Shown here in pieces: positions 1-13,313 of a stretch of 64,000 nt of DNA. Position numbers and translations under genes: made by a program. Within the stretch, counting starts at the first letter, position 1; every line of letters begins with the position of its first letter. This DNA is from an uncultured Nocardioides sp. Its GTDB lineage: Bacteria > Actinomycetota > Actinomycetes > Propionibacteriales > Nocardioidaceae. The notes under the pieces are model-generated. The model did not search any database and was not told the origin of the DNA. It saw only the letters and a program-made list of their open reading frames with translations. The DNA is taken from positions 1 to 64,000 of the forward strand of contig NZ_CAMPGZ010000001.1 of NCBI RefSeq assembly GCF_946885725.1, read 5' to 3'.

Positions 1-1630
1 CCCAGTCGTCGGGGTTGGTGGTGTTGGGCAGGTCCTCGTTCTCCTTGAACTCGTCCACACAGGCCTGGAGGAGGTGGCTGACCCGGAGGCCCTTCTGGTC
101 GTTGTCCAGCAGGTCCTTGATCGCCATCTTCTTGGCCCGGTCGACGATGTTCTGGATCATCGCGCCGGAGTTGAAGTCCTTGAAGTACAGGACCTCCTTG
201 TCGCCGTTGGCGTAGGTCACCTCGAGGAAGCGGTTCTCCTCGCTCTCGGTGTACATCCGCTCGACGGTGCGCTGGATCATCGCCTGCACGCAGGCCTCGC
301 GGTCACCGCCGAACTCCGCCAGGTCGTCGGCGTGCAGCGGCAGCGTCGGCGTGAGGTACTTGGAGAAGATGTCCCTCGCGGACTCGGCGTCGGGGCGCTC
401 GATCTTGATCTTCACGTCGAGCCGGCCCGGCCGCAGGATCGCGGGGTCGATCATGTCCTCGCGGTTGGAGGCGCCGATGACCAGGACGTTCTCCAGCGTC
501 TCCACGCCGTCGATCTCGCTGAGCAGCTGCGGGACGATGGTGTTCTCGACGTCGGAGGACACGCCCGACCCGCGCGTGCGGAACAGCGAGTCCATCTCGT
601 CGAAGAACACGATGACCGGCGTGCCCTGCGAGGCCTTCTCCCGTGCCCGCTGGAACACCAGGCGGATGTGCCGCTCGGTCTCGCCGACGTACTTGTTGAG
701 CAGCTCGGGGCCCTTGATGTTGAGGAAGTAGGACTTCCCCTCCTGACCGGTGCGCGCCGCGACCTTCTTCGCCAGGCTGTTGGCGACGGCCTTGGCGATC
801 AGCGTCTTGCCGCAGCCGGGCGGGCCGTAGAGCAGCACGCCCTTCGGCGGCTTGAGCTCGTGCTCCTTGAACAGCTCCGGGTAGAGGTACGGCAGCTCGA
901 CGGCGTCCTGGATCTGGTCGATCTGGTTCTTGAGGCCGCCGATGCTCGCGTAGTCGATGTCGGGGACCTCTTCGAGCACGAGCTCCTCGACCTCGGACTT
1001 CGGCACCCGCTCGTAGGCGTAGCCGGACCGGGTGTCGAGCAGCAGCGAGTCGCCGGCGCGCAGGGTCTGGTTCAGGAGCGGCTCGGCGAGGCGTACGACG
1101 CGCTCCTCGTCGGCGTTGGCGATCACCAGGACGCGCTCGCCGTCGGCGAGGATCTCCTTGAGCATCACGACCTCGCCGACCTGCTCGAAGTCGAGCGCGG
1201 CCACGACGTTGAGGGCCTCGTTGAGCATGACCTCCTGGCCGCGGCGCAGGGAGTCGAGGTCGACGGACGGGCTGACGTTGACGCGCAGCTTGCGGCCGCC
1301 GGTGAACACGTCGATGGAGTCGTCCTCGTTGCGGTTGAGGAACGTGCCGAAGCCGGCCGGCGGCTGGGCGAGCCGGTCGACCTCCTCCTTCAGCGTCATG
1401 ATCTGGTCGCGCGCCTCACGGAGGGTCTGCGCCAGCCGCTCGTTCTGCGCGGTGACACCGGCCAGCGACCGCTGGGTCTCGGCCAGTCGCTGTTCGAGCG
1501 CGCGGGAGTGGACCGGGCTCTCCGAGAGGCGGCGACGCAGCTCTCCCACCTCGGCCTCGAGGTAGCCGATCTGCGTCTCCAGCTCCTCGGGCGTGCGACG
1601 CCCGCGCTCGGCGTTCTCCGATCCAGTCAC
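1..1630 (-). CDS. arc: Proteasome-associated AAA ATPase ARC/Mpa (C-terminus beyond window)
   Basis: Hexameric AAA+ unfoldase that feeds pupylated proteins to the 20S proteasome in the actinobacterial cytosol. The order is typical: N-terminal coiled coil (about residues 8-60, rich in Glu/Arg/Leu), OB-fold region (about 70-150), then one AAA domain with Walker A GPPGCGKT near residue 269, Walker B ending FFDEMDS, and a sensor stretch [21 protein letters not shown] chose the GTG at 1630 because GGAGG lies 8 nt upstream; an in-frame GTG at 1639 overlaps that site. About 543 residues are present, and the frame is still open at the window edge, where the C-terminal proteasome-docking tail would follow. 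The neighbouring TrmI, site-2 protease and RecB-like genes match the conserved proteasome locus, so pup and dop are expected just outside the window (inference). Confidence 0.96.
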   Translation of the reverse strand, partial: MTGSENAERGRRTPEELETQIGYLEAEVGELRRRLSESPVHSRALEQRLAETQRSLAGVTAQNERLAQTLREARDQIMTLKEEVDRLAQPPAGFGTFLNRNEDDSIDVFTGGRKLRVNVSPSVDLDSLRRGQEVMLNEALNVVAALDFEQVGEVVMLKEILADGERVLVIANADEERVVRLAEPLLNQTLRAGDSLLLDTRSGYAYERVPKSEVEELVLEEVPDIDYASIGGLKNQIDQIQDAVELPYLYPELFKEHELKPPKGVLLYGPPGCGKTLIAKAVANSLAKKVAARTGQEGKSYFLNIKGPELLNKYVGETERHIRLVFQRAREKASQGTPVIVFFDEMDSLFRTRGSGVSSDVENTIVPQLLSEIDGVETLENVLVIGASNREDMIDPAILRPGRLDVKIKIERPDAESARDIFSKYLTPTLPLHADDLAEFGGDREACVQAMIQRTVERMYTESEENRFLEVTYANGDKEVLYFKDFNSGAMIQNIVDRAKKMAIKDLLDNDQKGLRVSHLLQACVDEFKENEDLPNTTNPDDW

Positions 1631-1762
1631 GACCGTCACCTCCGCAAACGTAGGTTTCGTGACGCTTTCGACCCTACTCGCGGGGCGAAGCTTTTGAAGC
1701 CGGATGGCTTCTTGTGTCGGTTACCTTTTCGTTTCGGTTCAGACGCGCCGGTCGCGGCCCGT

Positions 1763-2719
1763 CTAGTCGTCGTACGGCTCGTCGGCGACGGTCGGCGGCA
1801 ACCCCGCCGGACGCGGCCCGGAGTAGTCGACGCCGTACGCCCCCGGCGCCGGGCGCCGCTTCTTCACGGGGGCGGTCTCCCCCGGGGCCATCCGCCGCGC
1901 GGTCACCAGGAAACCGGTGTGACCGATCATCTTGTGCCCCGGCCGGATGGCCAGCCCCTCGACGTGCCAGTCGCGGACCAGCGTCTCCCAGGGCTGCGGC
2001 TCGGTGAAGCCGCCGTGCGCCCGAACGGTCTCGACGAACCGGCCGAGCTGGGTGGTGGTGGCGACGTACGCGCAGATGATCCCGCCGGGCGCGAGCGCCC
2101 GCGCGACCCGCTCGACACACTCCCACGGCGCGAGCATGTCGAGCACGACCCGGTCGACGGTGCCGTCCTCCTCGGCCATCGCCTCGACGAGGTCGCCGAC
2201 GGTGAGCCGCCAGGCGGGGTGGTCGCCGCCGAAGAACTGTCGGACGTTCTGCTGGGCGACGTCCGCGAACTCCTGGCGGCGTTCGTACGACGACAGCGTC
2301 CCCTGCGGGCCGATGGCGCGGAGCAGCGAGCACGTCAGCGCGCCGGAGCCGACACCGGCCTCGACGACGCGGGCGCTCGGGAACATGTCGGCCATCGCGA
2401 CGATCTGCGCGGCGTCCTTGGGGTAGACCACCGCCGCGCCGCGCGGCATCGACACGACGTACTCGCTGAGCAGCGGGCGGAAGACCAGGTACTCGCCGCC
2501 GGCCGACGAGGTGACCGTGAAGCCCTCGTCGCGGCCGATCAGCTCGTCGTGGTCGAGGTGGCCCTTGTTGGAGAAGAACCGCTTGCCGGGCTCCAGGCAG
2601 ATGTTGTGGCGCCGGCCCTTCTGGTCCGTGAGCCGGACCCACTCCCCTGCGCGGAGCGGGCCGCGGTGGACACCCGACCAGCGGGTGAGGTCTTCGTGGT
2701 CGTCGGGGTTGGCGGGCAC
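1763..2719 (-). CDS. trmI: tRNA (adenine-58-N1)-methyltransferase TrmI
   Basis: SAM-dependent enzyme that makes m1A58 in the T-loop of tRNA. It has 318 residues: an N-terminal beta-rich FpgL-like domain (about 1-95) and a Rossmann methyltransferase with motif I VVEAGVGSGALT (about 116-127) and the downstream acidic VVLDMLAPWE segment. Length and motifs match the bacterial/archaeal TrmI family. The gene is codirectional with the proteasomal ATPase, with 132 nt between them. In mycobacteria this gene sits beside the proteasome cluster, which supports the call. The Lys/Arg/Pro-rich C-terminal 40 residues look unstructured. Confidence 0.95.
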   Translation of the reverse strand: MPANPDDHEDLTRWSGVHRGPLRAGEWVRLTDQKGRRHNICLEPGKRFFSNKGHLDHDELIGRDEGFTVTSSAGGEYLVFRPLLSEYVVSMPRGAAVVYPKDAAQIVAMADMFPSARVVEAGVGSGALTCSLLRAIGPQGTLSSYERRQEFADVAQQNVRQFFGGDHPAWRLTVGDLVEAMAEEDGTVDRVVLDMLAPWECVERVARALAPGGIICAYVATTTQLGRFVETVRAHGGFTEPQPWETLVRDWHVEGLAIRPGHKMIGHTGFLVTARRMAPGETAPVKKRRPAPGAYGVDYSGPRPAGLPPTVADEPYDD

Positions 2720-2753
2720 GCGCCGACCCTACAAAGGTCGGGCCACCCAGCTC

Positions 2754-3887
2754 TCACGTGGTCGCGGCGAACGCGCGGTCGACGTCGTCGGTGACGAGCA
2801 CGCCGTAGACCGTGCCGTCGCGCTCGCGCAGGAGGTACTCGGTGGCGGGCGTGCGCTGCATCGCCCGGATCAGCGGCTCGCCGGCGATGTCGGCGTCGAG
2901 CTGGAGGCCCGGCTCCACCGTGCGCGCCACCGAGCCGACCGCGATCCACGGCCGCCGGTCCTCCGGCGTGGCGAGCACCGCGGCCTCGTTGACGATCCCG
3001 GTGACGTCGCCGTCGACGCCGAGCACGACGATGCTGCCGGCCTGCGCCTCCTGCGCCCGGCGTACCGCCTCCGAGAGCGGCAGGTCGTGGGGTACGGCGA
3101 CCGCCCGGCGCGCCAGCTGGCGGGCCCGGAGCGCGGGCAGCCGGCTGCGCACCTTGGCGGACACGATCGCCTGGGTCGCGCCGGTCCACAGGAACATCGC
3201 GATCACGAATGCAAGGACGTAGTCGGTGAGGATCGTCGGCCGGCCGAGGAGCGGCTGCTGCAAGAGCGGGAAGACGAAGACCAGGCCTGCTGCGATGCGG
3301 CCGCACCAGCCGGCGACGATCGTGGCGCGGTGCGGGTTGCCGGTGACGCCCCAGACCGCGGCGCGCAGGACGCGGCCGCCGTCGAGCGGGAGCCCCGGCA
3401 CCAGGTTGAGCACGCCGACGACGAGGTTGGCGCCGGCGAGCGCGTCGACGGCCAGGCGGAGCAGACCGTCGGGGACGACAGGGTGCAGCAGCAGGAACAG
3501 CACGCCGACGCCGATCGACGTGATCGGGCCGACGACCGAGACGCCGAACTCGCGGCCGGGTGTGTCGGGCTCGCCCTCGATCTCGGTGACGCCGCCCAGG
3601 AAGTGCAGCGTGATCGACCGCACCGGCAGGCCGAAGCGCTTGGCCATCAGCGCGTGCGACATCTCGTGAAGCAGCACGGAGAGGTACAGGAGTACGGCGA
3701 ACGCGACGCCGGCGATGTACTTGCCGTTGCCGATGCCCGGCTCGACCGCCTCGATGGCGGGAGCCAGCATGAACGAGATCAGCGCGGCCACGACCAGCCA
3801 CGACGAGCGCACCAGCACGTCGACGCCGCCGATCTCGCCGATCTTCAGGGTGCCCGGCGGCCGGGAGGGGTGCTGGGTCTCGGTCAC
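2754..3887 (-). CDS. Site-2 protease family intramembrane metalloprotease with CBS domains
   Basis: Polytopic M50 zinc metalloprotease, 377 residues. The active site is visible as HEMSH (H74, E75, H78) in a membrane helix, with the second zinc-ligand motif LPLDGG (D169). Several hydrophobic segments occupy residues 30-240, and a CBS-domain pair fills about 245-375. This arrangement matches the actinobacterial S2P/CBS subfamily, which is probably gated by a nucleotide bound to the CBS pair (family knowledge, ligand unknown). The GTG start at 3887 directly follows GGAGGT, so the real start could be slightly different. It is 34 nt upstream of trmI and divergent from the RecB-like nuclease. Confidence 0.92.
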   Translation of the reverse strand: MTETQHPSRPPGTLKIGEIGGVDVLVRSSWLVVAALISFMLAPAIEAVEPGIGNGKYIAGVAFAVLLYLSVLLHEMSHALMAKRFGLPVRSITLHFLGGVTEIEGEPDTPGREFGVSVVGPITSIGVGVLFLLLHPVVPDGLLRLAVDALAGANLVVGVLNLVPGLPLDGGRVLRAAVWGVTGNPHRATIVAGWCGRIAAGLVFVFPLLQQPLLGRPTILTDYVLAFVIAMFLWTGATQAIVSAKVRSRLPALRARQLARRAVAVPHDLPLSEAVRRAQEAQAGSIVVLGVDGDVTGIVNEAAVLATPEDRRPWIAVGSVARTVEPGLQLDADIAGEPLIRAMQRTPATEYLLRERDGTVYGVLVTDDVDRAFAATT

Positions 3888-4001
3888 ACCTCCAAACTAT
3901 CCCGGGCGGCGCCCTGCCGGGCCTTTGGCAGGCGCGGGACGGGCCCGGGGCGGCGTGGGCAGGGACCGGAACTGTCCGTGCCGTCGCCTAGGGTCGGCGC
4001 C

Positions 4002-4913
4002 ATGGACACCGAGCTGGACGAGCGCCCTGCGGAGGGCGGCCCCGCTCGCACCGTCGTGGACGGGGTCAACGTCCTCGGCTCGCTGTCGCCCAGCCGTGCG
4101 GGCGACTTCGTGACGTGCCCGCTGCTCTACCGCTTCCGCACGATCGACCGGCTCCCCGAGCGGCCGTCGCCCGACGCGGTGCGCGGCACCGTGGTGCACA
4201 AGGTGCTCGAGGACCTCTTCGACCTGCCGGCCGGCGAGCGCACACCCGCCCGCGCCGCCGACCTGGTCCAGCCGTCGTGGGAGAAGGTCCTCGAGGTCGA
4301 GCCGGAGATCGCCGAGATGTTCGGGCCCGAGGGTCCGGAGATCGGCGCCTGGCTGGCGTCCTGCCGGGCATCCCTCGACGCCTACTTCACGCTCGAGGAC
4401 CCCACCCGGCTCGAGCCGGCCGAGCGGGAGCTGTACGTCGAGAGCCTGCTCGACTCCAAGCTCCTGCTGCGCGGGTTCATCGACCGGCTCGACGTCGCGC
4501 CCGACGGGCGGATCCGGGTCGTCGACTACAAGACGGGTCGGTCGCCGCACGAGGGCTACGAGGCGCGCGCACTGTTCCAGATGAAGTTCTACGCGCTCGT
4601 CGTGTGGCGCACGCGCGGGGTCGTCCCGGCGATGCTGCAGCTGATCTACCTCGGCAACGGCGAGGTGCTGCGCTACTCCCCCGACGAGCAGGACCTGCTC
4701 GCCACCGAGCGCAAGGTCGAGGCGATCTGGGCGGCCATCGCGCTGGCCCGCGAGACCAGAGACTGGCGGCCCAACCGCAGCCCCATGTGCGGCTACTGCT
4801 CCCACCAGGCGATCTGCCCGGCATGGGGCGGCACCCCGCCGCCGCTTCCGCCCGAACCGCCGGCCGAGCTGGAGGAGGCCGGCGACGGCCTCACCGACGA
4901 GGACCTGGACTAG
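4002..4913 (+). CDS. RecB family exonuclease (PD-(D/E)XK, Fe-S type)
   Basis: 303-residue single-domain nuclease of the RecB/Cas4/AddB-C type. Visible catalytic elements are H66 in RGTVVHKVLEDL, D161 in GFIDRLD, and D175/K177 in VVDYKTG, followed by a QMKFYAL helix. One cysteine near the N-terminus (C39) and three at the C-terminus (C263, C266, C272 in CGYCSHQAIC) fit the four-cysteine 4Fe-4S clasp of this family. Start ATG 4002 begins the conserved protein; the open frame upstream is an antisense shadow. It is divergent from the site-2 protease and has the same neighbourhood as in other actinobacterial proteasome loci. Its role in repair is inferred from the family. Confidence 0.93.
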   Translation: MDTELDERPAEGGPARTVVDGVNVLGSLSPSRAGDFVTCPLLYRFRTIDRLPERPSPDAVRGTVVHKVLEDLFDLPAGERTPARAADLVQPSWEKVLEVEPEIAEMFGPEGPEIGAWLASCRASLDAYFTLEDPTRLEPAERELYVESLLDSKLLLRGFIDRLDVAPDGRIRVVDYKTGRSPHEGYEARALFQMKFYALVVWRTRGVVPAMLQLIYLGNGEVLRYSPDEQDLLATERKVEAIWAAIALARETRDWRPNRSPMCGYCSHQAICPAWGGTPPPLPPEPPAELEEAGDGLTDEDLD

Positions 4914-4938
4914 CGAGCGCGGCGCACGATGGCGCGGG

Positions 4939-6216
4939 TCAAGCGGACGGCACCTGGAGCGTCAGTACGGTGCCGCGACCCGGGCCCGAGGTCACCGACA
5001 GGCTGCCTCCGGCCTCCGAGGCGAGGTCCTCCAGACCTCGCAGCCCGAACCGGTCCGCCCGGTCGAACGCCCCAGGCACGAACCCGACCCCGTTGTCGGC
5101 CACGCGCAGCTCCAGGGCGGAGCGCTCGCGGCGGACGCTGACGGCGAGCGCGGAGCCGCGGGCATGGCGAACGGCGTTGCGGACGCCCTCGCGCGCGACG
5201 CGCCAGACCAGCGCGACCGCGTCGTCCGAGGGGCTGCCGAGGTCGTCGACCTCGAGCTTGACGTCGAAACCGGCCTGGCTGGCCGGAGCGACGAGGTCGT
5301 CGAGGGCGGCCTCGAGCCGCGCGGCGCACAGGTCGGGCGGGTAGATGTCGAGCAGCAGCGAGCGCAGCGACTCCGCGCTGGCCCGGAGCTCGTCGTCGGC
5401 GGCCCGCAACCGCTGGGCGGTGCCGGGCGGGGTCGCCTCGTCCACGGCCTCGCGTGCGATCGAGTCGGCGACCTCCCGGAGCCGATGGCCCACACCCTCG
5501 TGCAGGTCGCGGGCGATCCGGCGGCGCTCCTCCTCGGAGGCGTCGACCGCGGCGCGGAGCAGCTTCTCCCGCGCGTCCGAGGACCGGCGGAGCCGGCGGT
5601 TGAGCCCGACCAGCAGCGGGATCGTGAGCAGGCCGATCGCCAGCGCCCCGCCGACGGTGATCGGGCGGAAGGCGTCCAGCACGGTGGCGGTGGTGCGCTC
5701 GAGGTCGTCCGCGGCGTAGTAGACCTCGAAGAGCAGCGGCTCGTTCTCGGCGTCGATCCGGGTGTAGACCTCGAGCAGCCCGCTGTCCGCCACCTCGAAG
5801 TGGTTGTCGGGCTCCCTCAGGTCGGCCAGCTCGCCCTCCGAGCGACCGGTGGCCAGCACCTCGCGGGCGCTGTGGCTCAACGTGAACCTCTCGCCGATCA
5901 GGTTCTTCCGGTCGGACCAGACGACCTGACCGGCAGCGTTCCAGATGACGACCCGCTCGACGTTGTCGACGTCGAGCCGGTCACCGACCGCGTCGGAGAA
6001 CCAACGAGCCGACGCGCGGGTGCCGTACTCGAGTCCGGGGGGCACCACCGGCTCCGCAACGATCTTGGCGAGCAGCTCGGTCGTGGCGCGCGCGTCGGCG
6101 ATCGCCTCTTGCTCCGCGGCTCGTCGGCTGAGTACGTCGGACACCAGCGCCACCGCGATCACGATGACGACCCCGGCGGCGAGGAACTGCGCCACCGGGT
6201 TCTTGAGCACGCGCAC
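4939..6216 (-). CDS. NarL-type sensor histidine kinase (paralogue 1)
   Basis: Membrane sensor kinase of 425 residues. Order: N-terminal TM helix (about 8-28), extracytoplasmic region (about 30-183), second TM (about 186-205), HisKA_3 dimerisation helix with phosphoacceptor H239 in RRRIARDLHEGVGH, and HATPase_c with NAVRHARG, VADNGVGF and FGLRGLEDLASEAGG. The GTG at 6216 is preferred because GGAGGAGG lies 5 nt upstream; a longer frame to 6282 has no such site. It is a close paralogue of the kinase at 7029-8300, and both likely act with the response regulator between them. The residue after the phosphoacceptor is Glu rather than the usual Asp. Confidence 0.9.
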   Translation of the reverse strand: MRVLKNPVAQFLAAGVVIVIAVALVSDVLSRRAAEQEAIADARATTELLAKIVAEPVVPPGLEYGTRASARWFSDAVGDRLDVDNVERVVIWNAAGQVVWSDRKNLIGERFTLSHSAREVLATGRSEGELADLREPDNHFEVADSGLLEVYTRIDAENEPLLFEVYYAADDLERTTATVLDAFRPITVGGALAIGLLTIPLLVGLNRRLRRSSDAREKLLRAAVDASEEERRRIARDLHEGVGHRLREVADSIAREAVDEATPPGTAQRLRAADDELRASAESLRSLLLDIYPPDLCAARLEAALDDLVAPASQAGFDVKLEVDDLGSPSDDAVALVWRVAREGVRNAVRHARGSALAVSVRRERSALELRVADNGVGFVPGAFDRADRFGLRGLEDLASEAGGSLSVTSGPGRGTVLTLQVPSA

Positions 6217-6369
6217 ACCCGCCTCCTCCCAGCTGGGACGAGTGTGACGGCTGGGGCAGGGGCTACGGAGCAAAACGGTCAAAGACGCCTTACCGCGCTC
6301 GTCACAGCTTCGTCACGGCCACAGCAGGGCCACGCCGGCCCCAACGCGACCAGGTGAAGGCGACGTGGC

Positions 6370-7032
6370 TCAGAGCCCGTGCCGCTCCGCCCAGAGCGCC
6401 GCCTGCGTGCGGTCGGTGACGTCGAGCCGCTGGAAGATCGAGCTCAGGTGCGCCTTCACAGTGCGCTCGGTGATGCCGAGCCGCCGGGCGATCTGCTTGT
6501 TGGCCAGCCCGCCGCGCACCAGCGAGAGCACCTCCACCTCGCGGTCGGTGAGCACACCGACCGGGTCGTCCACGGTCCCTGCGCCGTCATCGCCGGCCGC
6601 CGACTGCGGCCGCCGCGCGCTGAGCAGGGCACGGGCAGCTCGCGGGTGCAGCGGCGACTCACCGCGGGAGACAGCCCGGATGCCGGCGAGGACCTCGTCG
6701 GGCTCGGCGTCCTTGAGCAGGTAGCCGACCGCGCCGGCGTCGAGCGCGGCGACGATCCGGTCGCCGTCGGAGAACGACGTCAGCACGAGCACCTGGGTCG
6801 GCAGGCCGCTGCCCTGGAGGGCGCGGGTGGCCTCGACACCGTCGGTGCCCGGCATCTGCAGGTCCATCAGCACGACATCGGGCGCCTTGTCATGGACCAC
6901 CCGGATCGCCTCGGCCCCGTCGCCGGCCGTGCCCACGACCTCGATGTCGTCGGCCACGGAGAGCAGCTGGGCCAGCCCGGTGCGCACCACCGCGTGGTCG
7001 TCGACCAGCACAACCCGGATCGTGTCGCTCAT
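6370..7032 (-). CDS. NarL/FixJ family response regulator
   Basis: 220-residue DNA-binding response regulator. The receiver domain (1-120) has acidic pocket D11/D12, phosphoacceptor D57 in VVLMDLQMPG, and K in YLLKDAEPDEV. The LuxR-type HTH (about 155-215) reads LTDREVEVLSLVRGGLANKQIARRLG in short pieces and ends with AALWAERHGL. The ATG overlaps the stop of the upstream kinase by 4 nt (ATGA), so the two are translationally coupled. The second kinase follows 153 nt downstream on the same strand. Signal and targets cannot be read from the sequence. Confidence 0.94.
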   Translation of the reverse strand: MSDTIRVVLVDDHAVVRTGLAQLLSVADDIEVVGTAGDGAEAIRVVHDKAPDVVLMDLQMPGTDGVEATRALQGSGLPTQVLVLTSFSDGDRIVAALDAGAVGYLLKDAEPDEVLAGIRAVSRGESPLHPRAARALLSARRPQSAAGDDGAGTVDDPVGVLTDREVEVLSLVRGGLANKQIARRLGITERTVKAHLSSIFQRLDVTDRTQAALWAERHGL

Positions 7033-8300
7033 GCCAGCTCCAGCCGGACGGTGGTGCCGGCGCCGGGCGCGGAGCGCACCGCGATGCGTCCGCCGGCGTC
7101 CCGGACCAGGCTCTCGAGCCCGCGCAGACCGAAGTGCGAGCCGTCGGCACTGGGCCGGGTCGCGTGGGGGTCGAAGCCGTTCCCGTTGTCGGCCACCTCG
7201 AGGACGGTCACGGTGCCCTCCCGGTCGACTCGCACCCGCAGGTGCGAGGCACCGGAGTGCCGCAGGGCGTTGCGCACCGCCTCCTGGGCGACGCGCCAGA
7301 CGAGAGCGGCGCTGCGGTCGTCGAGACCGCTGAGGTCCCCGGTCTCGACCTCGCTGGTCACCTTGCGGGCCTCGGACGACGCGACGAGGTCCTCGAGCGC
7401 CGCACGCAGCCCGGACGTGCTGAGGTCGGGCGGGTGGATCTCGACCAGGAGCGAGCGCAGTCCGCGCAGCGAGCCGCGCACCGAGGTGCTGAGGCGGGCG
7501 AGCTCCTCCCCCCACGCGCCACCGGCCTTCGCGGCCGCGGAGAGCGAGAACGCCGTGCCGGCCAGGTCCTGGACGACCGAGTCGTGCAGGTCGCGCGCGA
7601 TGCGGCGGCGTTCCGCGTCGGAGGCGTCGATCGCGGCCATCAGCAGCCGCTCGCGCTCGCGGGCGCTGCGCTCGAGGCGCTTGGTCAGCACCCAGAGCAG
7701 GGGTACGGCGGCCAGCACGAGGGCCGCGATGCCGCCGAGCGTGATCGGCCGGAACGCCTCGAACACCTCGGCCCGCTGGGCGTCGATGTCGGCGGCCGAG
7801 TAGTACACCTCGAACAGCAACGGCTCCCCCTCCGGCGAGACGATCCGGGTGTAGACCTCCAGGAGGCCGCCTTCGCCCTTCTCGAACCGGTTCTCGGGCT
7901 TCGACAGGTCCGACGCCTCCGCGTCCTCTCCGCCGCCCGTGAGCACCGCCCACTCGTCCTCGCCGAGCTCGAACTCCTGGCCGATGAGCTTGGTGGCGTC
8001 GGAGTACACCACCCTGCCGTCCTTGTTCCAGATCTTGATGCGCTGGACGTCGTCGACGAGCAGCCGCTGGAGCACGGTCCGGTCGAAGTGGTCGATGGCG
8101 GCGGGGTCGCCGTCGACGAGCCCCTTGGGTAGCTCCGGCTCGACCGACTTGGCCAGCAGCTGCGTGGTCGCGAGCGCGTCGTCGATGGCCTCGGTCGTGG
8201 CCGCCTGCCCGCTCAGCCGTCCGGTCGCCCAGAAGACGACCGCGACGACCACCGCGCCGGCGAGCAGGAACTGCGCGAGGGGAGACCTCAGGAGCCGCAC
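7029..8300 (-). CDS. NarL-type sensor histidine kinase (paralogue 2, coupled to the regulator)
   Basis: 423-residue membrane kinase with the same plan as the one at 4939-6216: TM helix (about 7-25), extracellular region with WNKDGRVVYSDATKLIG, second TM (about 188-206), HisKA_3 box RRRIARDLHDSVVQDLAG with H239, and HATPase_c (NALRHSGASH, VADNGNGF, FGLRGLESLVRDAGG). GTG 8300 has GGGGAGG 9 nt upstream and aligns with the start of the paralogue. The 4-nt overlap with the response regulator marks this as the cognate kinase. Confidence 0.93.
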   Translation of the reverse strand: MRLLRSPLAQFLLAGAVVVAVVFWATGRLSGQAATTEAIDDALATTQLLAKSVEPELPKGLVDGDPAAIDHFDRTVLQRLLVDDVQRIKIWNKDGRVVYSDATKLIGQEFELGEDEWAVLTGGGEDAEASDLSKPENRFEKGEGGLLEVYTRIVSPEGEPLLFEVYYSAADIDAQRAEVFEAFRPITLGGIAALVLAAVPLLWVLTKRLERSARERERLLMAAIDASDAERRRIARDLHDSVVQDLAGTAFSLSAAAKAGGAWGEELARLSTSVRGSLRGLRSLLVEIHPPDLSTSGLRAALEDLVASSEARKVTSEVETGDLSGLDDRSAALVWRVAQEAVRNALRHSGASHLRVRVDREGTVTVLEVADNGNGFDPHATRPSADGSHFGLRGLESLVRDAGGRIAVRSAPGAGTTVRLELA

Positions 8301-8388
8301 TGGCTGCTGCCTCCCCTCTGCCGGGCGCCGGACGGTCCGGGCAGCAGCCAGTATTGCGGCGTCGTGCCTCGCTTCGTGGCGAGTCGCG

Positions 8389-8787
8389 TCAGAACGTGAC
8401 CGAACCGCGGCAGACTTCACCGTTGTGCTTCGCTCGGAAGACGAACGTGTCGGGGCCGCTCAGGTCGACCAGCACGCGTCGCACCTCGAAGGAGCCGCTG
8501 CGACCGCGCGTGGTCGACTTGCCCTTCGCGGTGACGCTGCCGTTGTGCTTGAGCCGCCACTTCCAGACCTGGCCGTTGCGGTTGCTGTCGATCTCTCCCT
8601 CGACCTCGATGCGGCCGTCCTCGGGGCTGGCCTTGACTTTCCAGTCGGTGCCGCCCGAGCAGCTGCCTTCTCGGATGATGTCGTCGTCGTTCGCGAGTGC
8701 CGGCGCGGCAACGAGGACAGGTGCGACGAGAACGGCTGCCAGGGCGGCACCGACCGTGTGGGGGGTGGAAAGACGGGTGCGAGTCAT
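8389..8787 (-). CDS. Small secreted protein, unknown function
   Basis: 132 residues from ATG 8787, which has GGAGG 5 nt upstream. It has a clear Sec signal peptide: a short basic start, a hydrophobic core of Ala/Val/Leu, and a likely cut after APALA. The mature part is a small beta-rich domain with two cysteines (CSGGTDW and EVCRGSVTF) that could form a disulfide. I do not recognise a named family. It lies 88 nt upstream of the coupled kinase on the same strand, so it could be a ligand or cargo related to that system (weak inference). Confidence 0.75.
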   Translation of the reverse strand: MTRTRLSTPHTVGAALAAVLVAPVLVAAPALANDDDIIREGSCSGGTDWKVKASPEDGRIEVEGEIDSNRNGQVWKWRLKHNGSVTAKGKSTTRGRSGSFEVRRVLVDLSGPDTFVFRAKHNGEVCRGSVTF

Positions 8788-8868
8788 CGGAACCTCCGGG
8801 GTTTTCCTCTGTGTGGGTGGAAACAAGAGTCACCCGGGAGGAGGGGTCCGCACCATTGGACGGTGGTA

Positions 8869-9546
8869 CTACGACCCCGGTACGGCCCCGACCAGGCTCG
8901 GCAGGGACCGGGCGGACAGCTCGGTCAGGGAGTCGACGAACACCCGCCGCTCCCCCTCGAGCACCGGCACGTGGTTGGGCACCACGACCACGGTGCAGCC
9001 GGCCGCCTCGGCCGAGCGTGTTCCGGTGTTGGAGTCCTCGATCGCCAGCGTGCGGGCCGGGTCGACGCCGAGGATCGCCGCCGCCTTGAGGTAGGGCTCG
9101 GGGTGCGGCTTGCCCTGCGTGACGGCGTCACCGGTCACGATCACCTCGAACGACGCGTCCGGCAGCCCGGCGAGGACCGGCTGCACGAAGCGCCGGTAGG
9201 ACATCGTCACCAGCGCACATCGCACGCCTGAGGCGTTCAGGTCGGCGAGCAGCTCGACGGCCCCGGGGCGAAAGGGGACCTCCTCCTCGACGCGGCGCAC
9301 GACTCGGTCGAGCAGCTCCTCGACGATCACCGACGGCTCGACGTCGATCCCGGAGTGCTGGTGGATGAACCGTCCGGCGTCCAGCAGGTCGAAGCCGACG
9401 ACCTGCAGCGCCAGCTCGTGGCTCCAGCTGCCGCCGTACTTCTCGACCACCTCGAACTCGGAGGCGATCCAGTACGGCTCGGTGTCGACCAGCGTTCCGT
9501 CCATGTCCCACAGCACGGCGTCCGGCAGCGGGGCGGGTGCGTTCAC
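8869..9546 (-). CDS. HAD superfamily phosphatase/phosphomutase-like hydrolase
   Basis: 225-residue HAD hydrolase of the beta-phosphoglucomutase/CbbY type. Motif I is DMDGTLVDTEP (nucleophile Asp followed by the acid Asp), motif II is VTMSYR, motif III includes GKPHPEPYL, and motif IV is AIEDSNTG. A helical cap lies between residues 20 and 85. The substrate cannot be named. The GTG start is 7 nt after the metH stop, so it is read with metH. Confidence 0.9.
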   Translation of the reverse strand: MNAPAPLPDAVLWDMDGTLVDTEPYWIASEFEVVEKYGGSWSHELALQVVGFDLLDAGRFIHQHSGIDVEPSVIVEELLDRVVRRVEEEVPFRPGAVELLADLNASGVRCALVTMSYRRFVQPVLAGLPDASFEVIVTGDAVTQGKPHPEPYLKAAAILGVDPARTLAIEDSNTGTRSAEAAGCTVVVVPNHVPVLEGERRVFVDSLTELSARSLPSLVGAVPGS

Positions 9547-9553
9547 GGGCGGA

Positions 9554-13282
<3,729 letters not shown>

Positions 13283-13313
13283 GGGACTCCTCGGGGACGG
13301 GGTGGGGCTTCAG

